DNA from: CAZXVW01 sp964644025
Lineage (GTDB): Bacteria > Acidobacteriota > Terriglobia > Bryobacterales > Bryobacteraceae
DNA: 21,036 nucleotides
Assembly: GCA_964644025.1 (NCBI GenBank)
Contig: CAZXVW010000059.1
Coordinates: 1 to 21,036, forward strand
Direction: 5' to 3'
Part shown: piece by piece, positions 7,761 to 15,635 of the stretch
Numbering within the stretch: the first letter of the stretch is position 1
How the letters are laid out: the number at the start of each line of letters is the position of its first letter
Position numbers and translations under genes: made by a program
Notes under the pieces: generated by a model
Databases searched by the model: none
Seen by the model: the letters and a program-made list of their open reading frames with translations, nothing else
What the model was told of the DNA's origin: nothing

Positions 7761-8897
7761 TTATCTCCTCGTCTGGTTCTCAAAGACAAACAATCCGCCC
7801 TTGCCCGGGGTGACGATGTCGAGATCGCCGTCCCCGTCCAGGTCCACCACCGGGATTTGCATCCCGCCGCCGGCCCGCGAGCTGTAGTCAATGATGTGGC
7901 GTTTCCAAATCAGCTCCCCGCCATCGGCCTTCCGGTACTCGTACCAGTACACTCCCAGCGGCTCGCGCCCGCCTGGGTCTCTGCCGTTGTGCGCCTGGAA
8001 GCGCTTGCCGGTCACCAGCTCCGGCTGCCCGTCGCCGTTCAGGTCCACCAGCGTCGTGGCGTGCGGCTGTGACCAGCTTTCGTCGATCATATGCTTCTTC
8101 CACCCGCCGTCGGCGGTCCGCTCCAGCCAGAGGACGCCATAGCCGTGCGCGTAGGTGGTCAGCACATCGTTGCGGCCGTCACCGTTGAGATCGAGGACGT
8201 AAAGAAAACCAAGGTGCGGAAACTCGAGCCGGGCGAAGTCCTCGTGGTGGACCCAGGCTTCGGAAGCCGGCTCCGGCGGCGCCTCCCACCAGCCCTTCGG
8301 TGTGAGGATATCCGTCCGGCCGTCGCCGTTGACATCGCCGGCGCCGATGCCGTGGCCGAAACCGGTCTTGTTCACTACGTGCCGGACGAAGCCTCCGTTG
8401 CGGAGCTCGTACCATGCCAGCGGGGATTTCTTGCCGCCATATTGCGGCAGCAGTTCCCGGGCGCGGCCGTCGTTGTCCAAGTCCACGAGGAAACAGAACT
8501 CGGCGGGAAAGCCGGAGTCGATCGGGTGCTCTTTCCAGTTGCCGTCTCCGTGGCCGGGATTCTCGTACCAGCTCAGCTTGCGGGCAAACCACGTGGCCGT
8601 CACCACGTCGACGTGGCCGTCGCCGTTCACGTCAATCGGCAAATCGCTGAACGCATCGATGTAGGCGTTCCGGAAGCCGAGTTCACGGAACCGGTGCCGG
8701 GTCCAGTCCGGGCCCTCGAACCAGTTTTCGCCGGAGATGATGTCAGGATGTCCGTCGCCGTTAACGTCAGCCACGGCGGCCGTCTCGGCGGCGCCGAGAT
8801 CGATCGTGTGTTTGACGAACCGAATCTCGTCATGAAACCCGGCGGCCCAGACCGCGCCCCCGGCGGCCAGTAACAGAAAACATGTAGCGCATCTCAT
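7761..8897 (-). CDS. Secreted FG-GAP/VCBS repeat protein
   Basis: The 378-aa product has a signal peptide (MRCATCFLLLAAGGAVWAAG) and then a beta-propeller-like series of calcium-binding repeats. I count seven Asp-rich loops: DVNGDGHPDI, DVNGDGHVDV, DLDNDGRARE, DVNGDGRTDI, DLNGDGRNDV, DLNGDGQPEL and DLDGDGDLDI. These are FG-GAP/VCBS units, structurally related to integrin propellers. Blocks such as WYENPG and WKRHIIDYS between loops are typical of these proteins. It likely acts outside the cytoplasm in binding; no catalytic motif is visible. It is the first gene of an operon with the Tat-signal Gfo/Idh/MocA enzyme, a pairing that suggests extracytoplasmic carbohydrate work but does not prove it. 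ATG 8897 is preferred; GTG 8903 is in frame two codons earlier. No Shine-Dalgarno sequence is visible, but TACAAT lies 7 nt before the ATG. Confidence 0.9.
   Translation of the reverse strand: MRCATCFLLLAAGGAVWAAGFHDEIRFVKHTIDLGAAETAAVADVNGDGHPDIISGENWFEGPDWTRHRFRELGFRNAYIDAFSDLPIDVNGDGHVDVVTATWFARKLSWYENPGHGDGNWKEHPIDSGFPAEFCFLVDLDNDGRARELLPQYGGKKSPLAWYELRNGGFVRHVVNKTGFGHGIGAGDVNGDGRTDILTPKGWWEAPPEPASEAWVHHEDFARLEFPHLGFLYVLDLNGDGRNDVLTTYAHGYGVLWLERTADGGWKKHMIDESWSQPHATTLVDLNGDGQPELVTGKRFQAHNGRDPGGREPLGVYWYEYRKADGGELIWKRHIIDYSSRAGGGMQIPVVDLDGDGDLDIVTPGKGGLFVFENQTRR
7765..7770 (-). promoter_or_regulatory. Ribosome-binding site fixing the GTG start of the oxidoreductase
   Basis: On the minus strand GAGGAG (7770-7765) precedes GTG 7756 by 8 nt and lies within the last codons of the upstream FG-GAP gene. 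It decides the start against longer in-frame alternatives. Confidence 0.8.
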
Positions 8898-8904
8898 CGG
8901 CACG

Positions 8905-8910
8905 ATTGTA
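8905..8910 (-). promoter_or_regulatory. Possible -10 element of a leaderless promoter (FG-GAP gene)
   Basis: TACAAT on the minus strand (8910-8905) ends 7 nt before ATG 8897, the spacing expected if the transcript begins at the start codon. It also lies next to the alternative GTG 8903. No -35 element is recognisable. Confidence 0.35.
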
Positions 8911-8985
8911 CACCCACAGCGCCAAGACCCGGGGAGCGCGGCATCGGCCCGGCGAGTCGCGGCTGGCGCACTGCGCCCGGCCCGC

Positions 8986-9000
8986 CGGCCTGGAAGGCCG
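8986..9000. repeat. Inverted repeat in the divergent spacer
   Basis: CGGCCT (8986-8991) and AGGCCG (8995-9000) flank GGA, a perfect 6-bp inverted repeat. It lies between the divergent FG-GAP and selenoprotein genes, where both promoters must be. It could be an operator or a chance GC-rich repeat. Confidence 0.25.
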
Positions 9001-9046
9001 CCCCCGGCGCTGCATCGCCGCCGCCGGGATGTTATCGTAGAAACCG

Positions 9047-10354
9047 GTGAGCAGGCACGGTATCTCCATGTTGTTGCCGGGGCTGATGGCTGCCGGCTTG
9101 CTGATGGCGCCGGGCGCCACCGCCCAGTTGCAACCCGGCCAGATGGCGCCTGATTTCGAACTCAAGGTCCGCGGCTCCGGCCAGTTTCTCCGGCTCTCCG
9201 ATTTCCAAGGCGTCAAGCCGGTTGCGCTGATCTTCGGCAGCTTCACCTGACCGCCCTTCCGCCGCTCGGCGAGCGGCATCAGCCGGCTTTGGGAAATCTA
9301 TGGCGACAAGGTACAGTTCATCTGGGTTTACATCCGCGAGGCACACCCCTCGGATGGCCGGCAGGTGCAGGCGAACATCGTCGAGGGCATCATCCTCGCC
9401 ACGCCGAAGACGCTGGAGGAACGGGAAAGTTATGCCACCCAGGCCGTGGACTATCTGCACATCGGCTTCCCTACCGTGATCGACGCCATGGACGATCGCA
9501 CCGAGCAGCTCTATGATGCCTGGCCCACGCGCCATTACCTGGTCGCGATCGACGGCACGCTCGCCTTCGTCGGCGGCCCCGGCCCCCGCGGATTCAGTCC
9601 ACCCGAGTTCGAGACCGCCCTCCGCCGGTACCTGGGCCTGGATGGCGCCACCAGCGTCTCGGCCGCCAGCTACGAAGCCACCCTCGCCGCCCCGGGTTCC
9701 ATCGCCGCGGCCTTCGGGACCAACTGGACCCCGACACCGGAGGCAGTCACCTCCACCGATCTGCCCTATACGCTCGGCGGGGTGAGCGTAACCGTCACCG
9801 ACAGCCAGGGTGCCGAGCGGCCCGCTCCGCTTTACGCTGTTTCTGCACAGCAGATCAACTACGTCATTCCGCCGGAAGCGGCGCTCGGACCGGCAGTGGT
9901 GACGGTAACGGCGGCGGACCAGAACGAATACCGGGGGCCGTTGCTGCTCAAGGGTGCCGCGCCGGGCTTGTTCAGCGCCGATGCCACCGGGCAGGGGCTG
10001 GCGGCCGCCCACGCGGTGCACGTGGCCGGCGACGACACGCAGACGTGGACGCCGGTAGCGGAGTGGGACGCCGCGCAAGGGAAGTTCGCCGCCAACCCGA
10101 TCCGTTTCGGCGCCGGGGACGAGGCAGTGGCGCTGGTGCTGTACGGGACCGGCATCCGCGGCGCCGCACAGCTCAGCGTGCAGATTGGAGGCATCCCGGC
10201 GCCGGTATTGTGGTACGGCCCCCAGCCCGAGTTTCCCGGGCTCGACCAGGTGAACGTCTTGCTGCCGCGGGAGCTTGGCGGACGGGGCCGTGTCCCGGTC
10301 CTCCTGACCGCCGACGGCGTCTCCGCCAACTTCGTCGAAATCCGGATGGAATAG
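9047..10354 (+). CDS. Deiodinase-like selenoprotein fused to a TIGR03437-type domain (Sec at TGA 9248)
   Basis: Read through an in-frame TGA at 9248-9250, this gives a 435-aa protein. Residues 1-26 are a signal peptide (cleavage near GATA-QLQ). Residues 27-195 match the iodothyronine deiodinase family, thioredoxin-fold enzymes whose vertebrate members remove iodine from thyroid hormone. The active-site block is IFGSFT-U68-PPF, like the vertebrate FGS-T-U-P-F. It is followed by VYIREAHPSDG (E98, H100; the deiodinase EAH-SDGW block), then FPTVIDAMDDRTEQLYDAWP and GGPGPRGFSPPEF. Both sides of the TGA share one frame and are conserved. Residues about 220-435 match the Solibacter-type TIGR03437 domain (GGVSVTVTDSQG, QINYVIPPEA, APGLFSADATGQG, LYGTGIRG). 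GTG 9047 supplies a basic n-region; ATG 9068 is an alternative. Activity and substrate are unknown: bacterial members have no thyroid hormone, so reductive dehalogenation or peroxide reduction are open options. Confidence 0.88.
9248..9250 (+). other. Predicted selenocysteine codon (TGA)
   Basis: This in-frame TGA falls exactly at the deiodinase catalytic selenocysteine position (GSFT-U-PPF). Homology continues in the same frame on both sides without a shift, so a nonsense mutation is a poorer explanation. Sec decoding needs selA, selB, selC and selD elsewhere in the genome; none is in this window. Confidence 0.85.
9261..9277 (+). promoter_or_regulatory. Candidate bacterial SECIS hairpin
   Basis: GCCGCTC (9261-9267) pairs perfectly with GAGCGGC (9271-9277) around the triloop GGC. 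The apical loop begins 17 nt after the TGA and its first base is G. Published bacterial SECIS models, as I recall them, ask for a small apical loop with a G among its first two bases about 16-37 nt from the UGA; this hairpin meets each point. It would recruit SelB with Sec-tRNA during translation. Confidence 0.75.
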
Positions 10355-10378
10355 CCGGGCCAGCCGCGGCGCGCCTGG

Positions 10379-11917
10379 TCAATTCCCCGGCGAGTCGCCA
10401 CTGGCGCCGGGCGGTCGCGTGAGCCCTTCAATCACGATCTCGACCCGGCGGTTCTTCTGCCGGCCGGCCGCCGTCCGGTTCGAGGCCACCGGCCGGGACT
10501 CGCCGAAGCCGCGGACCGTCATCAGCGCGGGCGAAATCTGGGCCTGGATCAGGTAGTCGCGGACGCTCTCCGCCCGGCGTTCCGACAAGCGCTGGTTAAA
10601 GGCGGCGCGCCCGGTGCTGTCGGTGTGGCCTTCGATGCTCAGATGGTACTCCGGGGCGACCAGCAGCACGCCGGCGATCCGGCTCAGCACCTCCCGGGCG
10701 CTCGGCCGCAGCCGTGATTTGCCCGAGTCAAACAGGATGTCGGGCAGGTTGACGACCAGGCCCCGTTCGGTCTCCCGGATCTCGGCCACCCGGCTCAGCG
10801 CGTTTTGCAGCCGGATGTAGAAGCCAGCGGCCTGGTTTTGAGCGGCCAGAGCCTGCTGCTCGGCCTTTGCCTTCAATCGCGCCAGCTCGTCGGCTTCTTG
10901 ATTGGCGCGCAAAATCATCTGCTGGGCCTGAGCCAGTTCGGCGCGAGCCTTTCGCTCCGCTTCCCGGGCTGCTTTCGCCTCGTCCCGGGCGCGCGCGGCG
11001 GCCGCCTCGGCTTGCGCCTTTTCCCGTTGGAGACGGGCAATCTCCTCCCGGTGAGCCTGGCGCTCGGCCGCGAGCGCGGCAGCAGCGGCCCGCTCGACAG
11101 CCAGGTTCTTGGCCTCGACGGCGAGCCGGACAGCCTGCCGCGCGAAGAGGGCGAGGCTCGGCGGGTCCATGCCCTGGGCAAATCCCCTCTGGGCCGTGCT
11201 CAGCGCCGTGCGAGCCTGCGCAAATACGGCCGGCGCCCAGCGCTGCGCACCGGCTTCCTCAGCGAAACGCACCGCCACGATCGCCTGGTAACGCTCGGTT
11301 CGCAGCTCTCCCTTGGTTTCGGAAGTACCGGTCAGGCTGTCGCGCTCGTATTTGTAATCCTCCGCGAAATCGGCGTATTCGAACGGGGAACCGGAGACGC
11401 CCTTCTGCTCGCCCAGGCCCGTGTCACTGTTTTCCAGCACCACGAAACGGCTAGGCCGGCGGGGGAGAAAATGCGGCTCTGCGGTCAGGAGCATGGCGAA
11501 AGACCGCAGCGGAGTGGTGGTCTTCAGCTTGCTCTCAGGTCCTTGAAAGATCAACTCGCCGGCGTTGATGGCCATTCCCTCCGGCGAGATGGTCCAGAGC
11601 ACGTAAGTATTGAAATCGCCGCCGAACAGGATTGCGGGCTGGAGCTGTTTGACCTCGAGCTCGATCTCGGTGACGCCACGCCGCCGTCGCACCCGCGCTC
11701 TTCCGACCGCTCCCGGCAATCGTTTGGTGGCCTGAAATGCCACTTTGACGCCGTGGTCTTCCGGGTAGGTCACCATCACAATCTTCCGGCTCGGGGCGCC
11801 TTCGGCGGCCGCAGCGCGCGGTGCGCCCGGCAACGCTGTCAGGCCCGCCGCCACCATCAGGCAAACCGCCGCTCGATTGATTTTCACCGTAGCCCAAGCC
11901 TTCCGCTTCTGCTTCAT
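10379..11917 (-). CDS. OmpA-family protein with coiled coil
   Basis: The 512-aa envelope protein has a basic start (MKQKRKAWATVKINRA) and a hydrophobic signal region to about residue 38. An N-terminal domain of unknown type follows (about 45-250, rich in beta-strand patterns). A long Ala/Glu/Arg-rich coiled coil spans about 265-385 (repeated AERQAHREE, REAERKARAELAQAQ). A C-terminal OmpA domain spans about 385-500 (VVNLPDILFDSGKSRL, EGHTDSTG with H431, NQRLSERRAESVRDYL, KNRRVEIVIEG). OmpA domains grip peptidoglycan, so it should link the outer envelope or periplasm to the cell wall. ATG 11917 is preferred because GGAG lies 6 nt upstream (11927-11924) and a proper signal peptide follows; earlier in-frame starts add an implausible basic stretch. 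It is convergent with the selenoprotein gene (24-nt gap) and divergent from the TPR-permease-TolC run. Confidence 0.92.
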   Translation of the reverse strand: MKQKRKAWATVKINRAAVCLMVAAGLTALPGAPRAAAAEGAPSRKIVMVTYPEDHGVKVAFQATKRLPGAVGRARVRRRRGVTEIELEVKQLQPAILFGGDFNTYVLWTISPEGMAINAGELIFQGPESKLKTTTPLRSFAMLLTAEPHFLPRRPSRFVVLENSDTGLGEQKGVSGSPFEYADFAEDYKYERDSLTGTSETKGELRTERYQAIVAVRFAEEAGAQRWAPAVFAQARTALSTAQRGFAQGMDPPSLALFARQAVRLAVEAKNLAVERAAAAALAAERQAHREEIARLQREKAQAEAAAARARDEAKAAREAERKARAELAQAQQMILRANQEADELARLKAKAEQQALAAQNQAAGFYIRLQNALSRVAEIRETERGLVVNLPDILFDSGKSRLRPSAREVLSRIAGVLLVAPEYHLSIEGHTDSTGRAAFNQRLSERRAESVRDYLIQAQISPALMTVRGFGESRPVASNRTAAGRQKNRRVEIVIEGLTRPPGASGDSPGN

Positions 11918-11923
11918 TGAACA

Positions 11924-11927
11924 CTCC
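11924..11927 (-). promoter_or_regulatory. Ribosome-binding site fixing the OmpA-family start
   Basis: GGAG on the minus strand lies 6 nt before ATG 11917, and the signal peptide begins right after. It argues against the much longer in-frame extension upstream. Confidence 0.7.
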
Positions 11928-12083
11928 AGGGTTCCCGTTGCCCAACCGAGGAACTCCGCGAACTGCCGCCCCGGGATTGCGCGTGGCCGGCTCATGTCTA
12001 GTCTAACCCGCAAGCGAGCGAGCCGCACGGTCCGGCGCCGGCGCGGCAATATTCCCAACGCGCGTTGCGGCGGGAACATCCAA

Positions 12084-12089
12084 TATAAT
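12084..12089 (+). promoter_or_regulatory. Perfect -10 hexamer before the TPR-permease-TolC run
   Basis: TATAAT at 12084-12089 has no good -35 box at the right distance. A start near 12096 would give a leader of about 10 nt before ATG 12106. The hexamer overlaps the in-frame ATG at 12088, which argues against that earlier start. Confidence 0.45.
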
Positions 12090-12105
12090 GGGAGCGACAA
12101 CCGGC

Positions 12106-12960
12106 ATGCGTAAAGCCTTTGCCACCTGTATCTTATCCGGGATACTCGCCTCCGCCGCTCCTGATCCGCTCACCGAAGCCCGCCGGTTGTATCAACATAC
12201 CCGATACCGGGCGGCGCTCCAGCTCCTGCTTCCCGTCGAGGCCCGCGACGGCGCCTACTACTTTCTACTGGGCCGGATCTATTACGGACAGGGCGATTTC
12301 AAAGCCGCCACCAAGGCGCTGGAGCGGGCCGTGGCCGCCGAACCCCGCAACCCCGCCTACTGGCACTGGCTGGGAAAAGCTTACGGCCGGCGGGCCGAGA
12401 CCTCGATTTTCTTCCGGGCGCCGGCCTATGCGAGGAAGTGCCACCAGGCTTTCGAGAAGGCCGTCCAGCTCGACCCGGAGAACCTGGAGGCGATCAACGA
12501 TCTGTTTTCCTATTACCTGGACGCGCCCGGGTGGCTGGGCGGGGGCCTCAGGAAGGCCGAGGCCCTGGCGGAGCGGATCGGCCGGCTCGACGAAGCCGAA
12601 TACCAGTACGCGGAAGCCCAACTGGCGAAGAAACGCAAGCAGTACGCCGCCGCCGAGCGGCACTTGCGGCGGGCCGTCGAACTGGAGCCCGGCGATGTCG
12701 GCCGCCGGATCGACCTGGCGGAGTTCCTGGCCGACCGCGGCCGCCTCCAGGAAAGCGACGAGGTCTTCGAGCGAGCCCGCGAGATCGCCCCCGACAGCCC
12801 GAAACTATGGTTCGCCATGGCCAGAACCTACATCAAGGAGAAGCGCCGCCCGGCCGAAGCGCGGCGGCTGCTCGAGCAGTACCTGGCGGCGGAGCTTACG
12901 CCGGAAGATCCTCCCCGGGCCGAGGCCCGGCGCCTGCTCGACAAGGTGAAAGGCGGCTGA
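12106..12960 (+). CDS. Exported TPR protein
   Basis: The 284-aa protein has a short signal peptide (MRKAFATCILSGILASAAP) and then TPR-type repeats. Examples are YRAALQLLLPVEARDGAYYF, ALERAVAAEPRNPAYWHWLG, KAVQLDPENLEAINDLFSYY, HLRRAVELEPGDVGRRIDLA and VFERAREIAPDSPKLWFAMA. It probably sits in the periplasm or on a membrane face. Only 3 nt separate its stop from the permease start, so it is the first gene of a transcription unit with the permease and TolC-like genes and may act as an adaptor for them. ATG 12106 is preferred because ATG 12088 overlaps the -10 hexamer and gives a poorer signal peptide; GGAG at 12091-12094 is rather far away (11 nt). The role is inferred from context. Confidence 0.88.
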   Translation: MRKAFATCILSGILASAAPDPLTEARRLYQHTRYRAALQLLLPVEARDGAYYFLLGRIYYGQGDFKAATKALERAVAAEPRNPAYWHWLGKAYGRRAETSIFFRAPAYARKCHQAFEKAVQLDPENLEAINDLFSYYLDAPGWLGGGLRKAEALAERIGRLDEAEYQYAEAQLAKKRKQYAAAERHLRRAVELEPGDVGRRIDLAEFLADRGRLQESDEVFERAREIAPDSPKLWFAMARTYIKEKRRPAEARRLLEQYLAAELTPEDPPRAEARRLLDKVKGG

Positions 12961-12963
12961 GGA

Positions 12964-14169
12964 ATGCTCATCAGCGAGGCCATCCGGTTCAGTTTCGAGG
13001 CGCTCAAGGCCAACAAGCTGCGCACGTTTCTCACCGCGCTGGGCCTGGTGATCGGCAACGCTTCCGTGATCCTGGTGGTCACCATTTCGCTCACCAGCCG
13101 CGACTACATTCTGGAACAGATCCGGGGTATCGGCTCGAACATGATTTACGCCTATTACGAAGCCGGCGACCTCACCACCGCTCCCGCCGACGCCGACTTC
13201 GTGAAGATGGCCGATGTGGAAGCCGTCCGCCAGCAGCTCGGCCCGCTGATCGTGGCGGCCACCGGAGTGATGACCGACTACGACCGCATGCTGATCGAGG
13301 GCCGGGAGGAAGATGTCAAGGTCATCGGCTCGGACGACCACTACCCGGCGGTCCGGAACCTGGTGATCCTGGCCGGCCGCTTCATGGACGCCAGCGACGT
13401 GGCGCTGCGCCAGAAGGTGGCGATGCTGACCGAACGCCTGGCCCGGCGGCTGTACGGGGGCCAGCAGAATGCGCTGGGCCAGACGCTGAAGATCCACGGA
13501 CTCCAGTTCACCGTGATCGGGACGTTCCGCGAGAAGACGGAAAGCTTCGGACTGAGCGAGCTTTCCCGGGAGACCATCCTGATTCCGATCACGCTGCTGC
13601 GCTACTTCGTGCCGGTGGAGCGGATCGACCCGATGTACGTGCAGGTGCGAGACCCGGCCGAGGTGGTCCCGGTCACGGCGATGGTGCGGACCATCCTGGA
13701 AAGCCGCCACCGGCCCGGGGCGCGCTACCTGGTCGAGAACCTGACGCCGATCCTGGAAGCGGCCAGCAAGATCGCGATGGTGCTGACGCTGGTGCTGGTG
13801 CTGGTCTCGGCGATCGCGCTGATTATCTCCGGGATCGGCATCATGAACATCATGCTGGTGACGGTGACCGAGCGCACGCGGGAGATCGGCATCCGGATGT
13901 CGGTGGGCGCCCGGCGGCGCGATATCCTGCGGCAGTTCCTGCTGGAGGCCATGCTGATCAGCGTCGGCGGCGGAGCGGTGGGAATCCTGGCGGGATTGGC
14001 GGGACCGCTCGGCGTGAATCAGTTTGTCACCGGTATCCACATTCCGATTTCGATATTGTCAATTGTGGTGGCGTTCGTTGTTTCCTTTCTGGTCGGCCTG
14101 GTATTCGGCCTGCTGCCGGCCAACCGGGCGGCGCGGCTGAACCCCACCGAAGCGCTGCGCTACGAGTAG
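12964..14169 (+). CDS. MacB/FtsX-type ABC transporter permease
   Basis: This 401-aa protein has the layout of MacB-like permeases without an ATPase domain. The first membrane helix spans about residues 20-43 (RTFLTALGLVIGNASVILVV). A large periplasmic MacB core domain covers about 45-270. Three more helices follow near 272-300 (IAMVLTLVLVLVSAIALIIS), 325-347 and 355-385. Family signatures are present: NIMLVTVTERTREIGIRMSV, GARRRDILRQFLLEA and the C-terminal PANRAARLNPTEALRYE. MacB-type systems use mechanotransmission to drive efflux or lipoprotein movement and need a separate or fused ATPase. None is encoded here, nor is a MacA/HlyD adaptor, so partners must lie elsewhere. The TolC-like gene directly downstream fits a tripartite exporter. 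The cargo is unknown. Confidence 0.93.
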   Translation: MLISEAIRFSFEALKANKLRTFLTALGLVIGNASVILVVTISLTSRDYILEQIRGIGSNMIYAYYEAGDLTTAPADADFVKMADVEAVRQQLGPLIVAATGVMTDYDRMLIEGREEDVKVIGSDDHYPAVRNLVILAGRFMDASDVALRQKVAMLTERLARRLYGGQQNALGQTLKIHGLQFTVIGTFREKTESFGLSELSRETILIPITLLRYFVPVERIDPMYVQVRDPAEVVPVTAMVRTILESRHRPGARYLVENLTPILEAASKIAMVLTLVLVLVSAIALIISGIGIMNIMLVTVTERTREIGIRMSVGARRRDILRQFLLEAMLISVGGGAVGILAGLAGPLGVNQFVTGIHIPISILSIVVAFVVSFLVGLVFGLLPANRAARLNPTEALRYE

Positions 14170-14190
14170 GTGCGAGACTTCGGGATCTGG

Positions 14191-15489
14191 ATGAGAAAAA
14201 TGAGACGAACACTGACACTCCTGCTATTGCTGGCGGCTGCCGGGCCGGCGGCCGACGTGCAAACGCTCACCCTTCGCGAGGCCGTCGCCCGCGCCCTGCG
14301 GCAAAACCCGGACCTGATCATGGCCCGGCTCGACGAACAAGAAGCCGTTCAGCAGATCCGCGTGGCGCGGGATCCGTTCGTGCCGAAGGTGTTCGCCGGC
14401 AGCGGCCTTGCTTACAGCAGCGGCTTTCCGATGAGCATCGAGGGATCGGCGCCGAGCATCGTCGAGGCGCGCGCCGTGGCCTCCATTATCAACCGCGCTC
14501 AGCGCCACCGGCTGGCGCAAGCGAAGGAAGAAGCTAAGGGGGCCGGGCTGACTACGCGGAGCAAGCGCGACCAGATCGTCCTGCGCACCGTGGAACTGTA
14601 CCTGGAGGCCGCGCACGCGGCCAAGACGGCGAAAGTAGTCCGCTCGCAGATCAAAGGCCTGGAGAAAGTCGCCGAGGTGACCCGGGTGCGCGCCGGCGAG
14701 GGGCGGGAACTGCCGATCGCTGTCAAGCGCGCCGAGCTGGACGTGGCCAAGGCGCGCCAGCGCGCCGAGATTTTCGCATCCGAGCTGGAGTACGCCGAGA
14801 GCCGCCTGGCGGCAGTGCTGGGCTTTGATCCTGGAACCCGCGTCCGTCCGGTCATGGAAGAGCAAAGCCGGCCCGCGCTGCCGGATTCGGAAGAGGCGGC
14901 GCTGCGGAGCGCCCTGGACAGCAACCCGGAGATCCGGCGGCTGGAATCCTCGATCACCGCCAAGGGCTTCCAGGTCAAGGCCGAGCGCGCGGCGCGGCTG
15001 CCGCGGCTGAACCTGGTGGCGCAATACGGACTGTTCTCGAAGTTCAACAATTACGAGGACTTCTTCCGGAAGTTCCAGCGGCACAACGGCCAGATCGGCA
15101 TCTCGTTGGAAGTGCCCCTTTACACTGGCCCGGCCGCCAAGGCCAGGCGGGCCCAGGCCGAGATCGAAGCGGAACGGCTCCGCGCCCGGCTCGCCTCCAC
15201 GCGCAACCGGATTGCACTGGAAACCCGCAAGGCTTACCAGGATGTCCGGCAAGCCGAGACCGCCGTGGAAGTGGCGCGCCTGGACCTGGAGGTGGCCCGG
15301 GAAAATCTCGGGGTGCTGCTGGCCCGGCTGGAGGAAGGCCGGGCCTCGCTCACCGAGGTCGAAGCCGCCCGCTACGTGGAAAACGAGAAGTGGATCGCCT
15401 TCTACGACGCCCACCACGCGCTGGAGCTGGCCCGGTACGAGTTGCTGGAACGCACCGGCGGTCTGCTGGCGGCGCTGGGAGTCAAGTAG
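14191..15489 (+). CDS. TolC-like outer-membrane efflux protein
   Basis: The 432-aa protein has a signal peptide (MRKMRRTLTLLLLLAAAGPAA) and two OEP (outer-membrane efflux protein) repeats. The first has LTLREAVARALRQNPDLIMA and long helices such as QIVLRTVELYLEAAHAAKTA. The second has AALRSALDSNPEIRRLESSI, PRLNLVAQYGLFS, ISLEVPLYTGPAAKARRAQA and the end helix LEEGRASLTEVEAARYVENE. These trimeric alpha-barrels form the exit duct of type I secretion and tripartite efflux systems. The permease gene lies 21 nt upstream, so both probably serve one exporter. ATG 14191 is chosen; GTG 14170 abuts the upstream stop and ATG 14200 is also possible. A likely intrinsic terminator follows at 15526-15556. 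Family is secure; the exact start is not. Confidence 0.93.
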   Translation: MRKMRRTLTLLLLLAAAGPAADVQTLTLREAVARALRQNPDLIMARLDEQEAVQQIRVARDPFVPKVFAGSGLAYSSGFPMSIEGSAPSIVEARAVASIINRAQRHRLAQAKEEAKGAGLTTRSKRDQIVLRTVELYLEAAHAAKTAKVVRSQIKGLEKVAEVTRVRAGEGRELPIAVKRAELDVAKARQRAEIFASELEYAESRLAAVLGFDPGTRVRPVMEEQSRPALPDSEEAALRSALDSNPEIRRLESSITAKGFQVKAERAARLPRLNLVAQYGLFSKFNNYEDFFRKFQRHNGQIGISLEVPLYTGPAAKARRAQAEIEAERLRARLASTRNRIALETRKAYQDVRQAETAVEVARLDLEVARENLGVLLARLEEGRASLTEVEAARYVENEKWIAFYDAHHALELARYELLERTGGLLAALGVK

Positions 15490-15525
15490 GGTGAACCGGC
15501 CAGCGCCGGAGGATACCGGTGGCCG

Positions 15526-15556
15526 GGCCCGCTGCTTACCCGCAGGGCCTTTATTC
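15526..15556 (+). terminator. Probable intrinsic terminator after the TolC-like gene
   Basis: GGCC (15526-15529), a 2-nt bulge and CTGC (15532-15535) pair with GCAG (15542-15545) and GGCC (15546-15549) around TTACCC, followed at once by TTTATT. It lies 37 nt after the stop and closes the TPR-permease-TolC unit. Confidence 0.6.
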
Positions 15557-15635
15557 CATTCTCCGCGGCAAATGTAGTAATATGAAGCGGTTACTCGCGT
15601 CTTGCGACTTGAGGGAGCAACCAGCAGGCGCCGAG

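Noticed and set aside
9248..9250. TGA read as a true stop, giving a short orphan ORF and a headless downstream ORF or pseudogene
   Set aside because: Both parts share one frame, the family motif spans the codon at the deiodinase Sec position, and a SECIS-like hairpin follows. A nonsense mutation would not explain all three.
8948..10405. Similar words near 8948-8968 and 10386-10406 (CCCGGCGAGTCGC followed by CTGGCGC) as a dispersed repeat
   Set aside because: Only about 20 nt with mismatches, one copy inside the end of a gene. Chance is a sufficient explanation in GC-rich DNA.
12088..12105. ATG 12088 as the start of the exported TPR gene
   Set aside because: It overlaps a perfect TATAAT and adds residues before a good signal peptide that begins at ATG 12106.
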